Source: Callipepla californica brunnescens | Taxonomy: Eukaryota > Chordata > Aves > Galliformes > Odontophoridae | NCBI GenBank assembly: GCA_023055505.1 | Contig: JALIRH010000050.1 | Span: 2,108,001-2,172,000, forward strand | DNA length: 64,000 nucleotides | Reading direction: 5' to 3' | In this document: in pieces, positions 63,614 to 64,000 of the stretch | How the letters are laid out: every line of letters starts with the position of its first letter | How positions within the stretch are numbered: the first letter of the stretch is position 1 | Translations under genes and position numbers: made by a program | The notes under the pieces: model-generated | What the model was told of the DNA's origin: nothing | Database searches by the model: none | The model's input: the letters and a program-made list of their open reading frames with translations, nothing else

Positions 63614-63631
63614 TGTTCTCAATGGCTCCTG

Positions 63632-63642
63632 TTTCTTTCTTC

Positions 63643-63721
<79 letters not shown>

Positions 63722-63724
63722 TTA
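63632..63724. repeat. (CTTT)n tetranucleotide microsatellite
   Basis: About 20 near-perfect CTTT units after a short imperfect lead (TTTCTTTCTTCC). Strand-asymmetric pyrimidine tract, probably highly polymorphic. Confidence 0.97.
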
Positions 63725-64000
63725 GCTTGGAGGGTTAATTTTATGGCTTTAGAGCAATCATTATTTATCATCTCTTGGTTTACGGGAAAGAATTAGAGTT
63801 ATTAGCTATTAAATTATCCATGAAAATTTGACACTACACTAGACCAAACAAACCCTGGGGCTTGCTGATTTTCCCAGTTTGAAACATCTGTGACTTCTGC
63901 TAGAGAGAACTTAACATTGTCTAATTAGATTTCTAAGATTTATAACTCCCAAATACTCTATTATTAGAAACCTGAAAATTGGAGTAAAAGTTGAAACTTG
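63725..64000. other. Trailing DNA, no feature seen
   Basis: About 275 bp of AT-rich sequence with no recognised repeat or coding frame. Confidence 0.5.

Noticed and set aside
1..64000. CRISPR arrays, operons, prophage or bacterial-type systems
   Set aside because: No regularly spaced repeats, no dense gene packing, and clear avian retroelements throughout. The DNA is vertebrate.

Overview
The window looks like non-coding nuclear DNA from a bird, probably galliform. The sequence is AT-rich and full of stops. It carries several CR1 retrotransposon fragments that end in or start from the avian CR1 3' signature (relatives of ATTCTATGATTCT, or TCATAGAATCATAGAATGG on the other strand). It also has two LTRs of the bird ERVL-like type that opens with GGTTTTGGTTGGGATAGAG, one solo LTR of alpharetrovirus/ERVK style, and a decayed mariner element whose ends resemble the chicken element Galluhop/Mariner1_GG. 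The species assignment is an inference from repeat families recalled from memory; no search was run.

Layout. 1-100: 3' tip of a CR1 (+). 2365-2990: T/GT simple repeat, then an ERVL-type LTR (+). About 4990-5440: CR1 (-) with the decayed end of its ORF2. 14640-14830: unexplained GC-rich patch. 24549-24652: CR1 tip (+). 27228-27268: long T run. 30427-31290: ERVL-type LTR (+) split by a 406-bp mariner remnant, followed by a short CR1 (-). 42752-42810 and 45134-45217: microsatellites. 45861-45919: strong quasi-palindrome. 50251-50708: solo LTR (-) with intact 6-bp target duplications. 52271 to about 53130: the best-preserved CR1 (-), with recognisable ORF2 tail. About 57873-57926, 58411-58630 and 60722-60878: three more CR1 pieces. 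63579-63724: a 10-bp tandem repeat and a long CTTT tract. The remainder is single-copy-looking, AT-rich DNA with short poly-A/T and simple repeats.

No host protein-coding gene, exon, tRNA, rRNA or CRISPR array is supported. The only recognisable coding relics belong to transposable elements: two CR1 ORF2 tails and a mariner transposase N-terminus. Every longer open frame elsewhere is about 60-120 codons, low-complexity or unrecognisable, and fits chance in AT-rich DNA. The window is best described as a gene desert or the interior of a very large intron. Several stretches have the look of conserved non-coding elements (mixed composition, many TAAT cores, no repeat signature), but this needs alignment to other birds. 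I did not find evidence for a new biological system. The most informative signals are the nested mariner-in-LTR insertion, the solo LTR with clean target duplications, and the 23-bp-stem quasi-palindrome.
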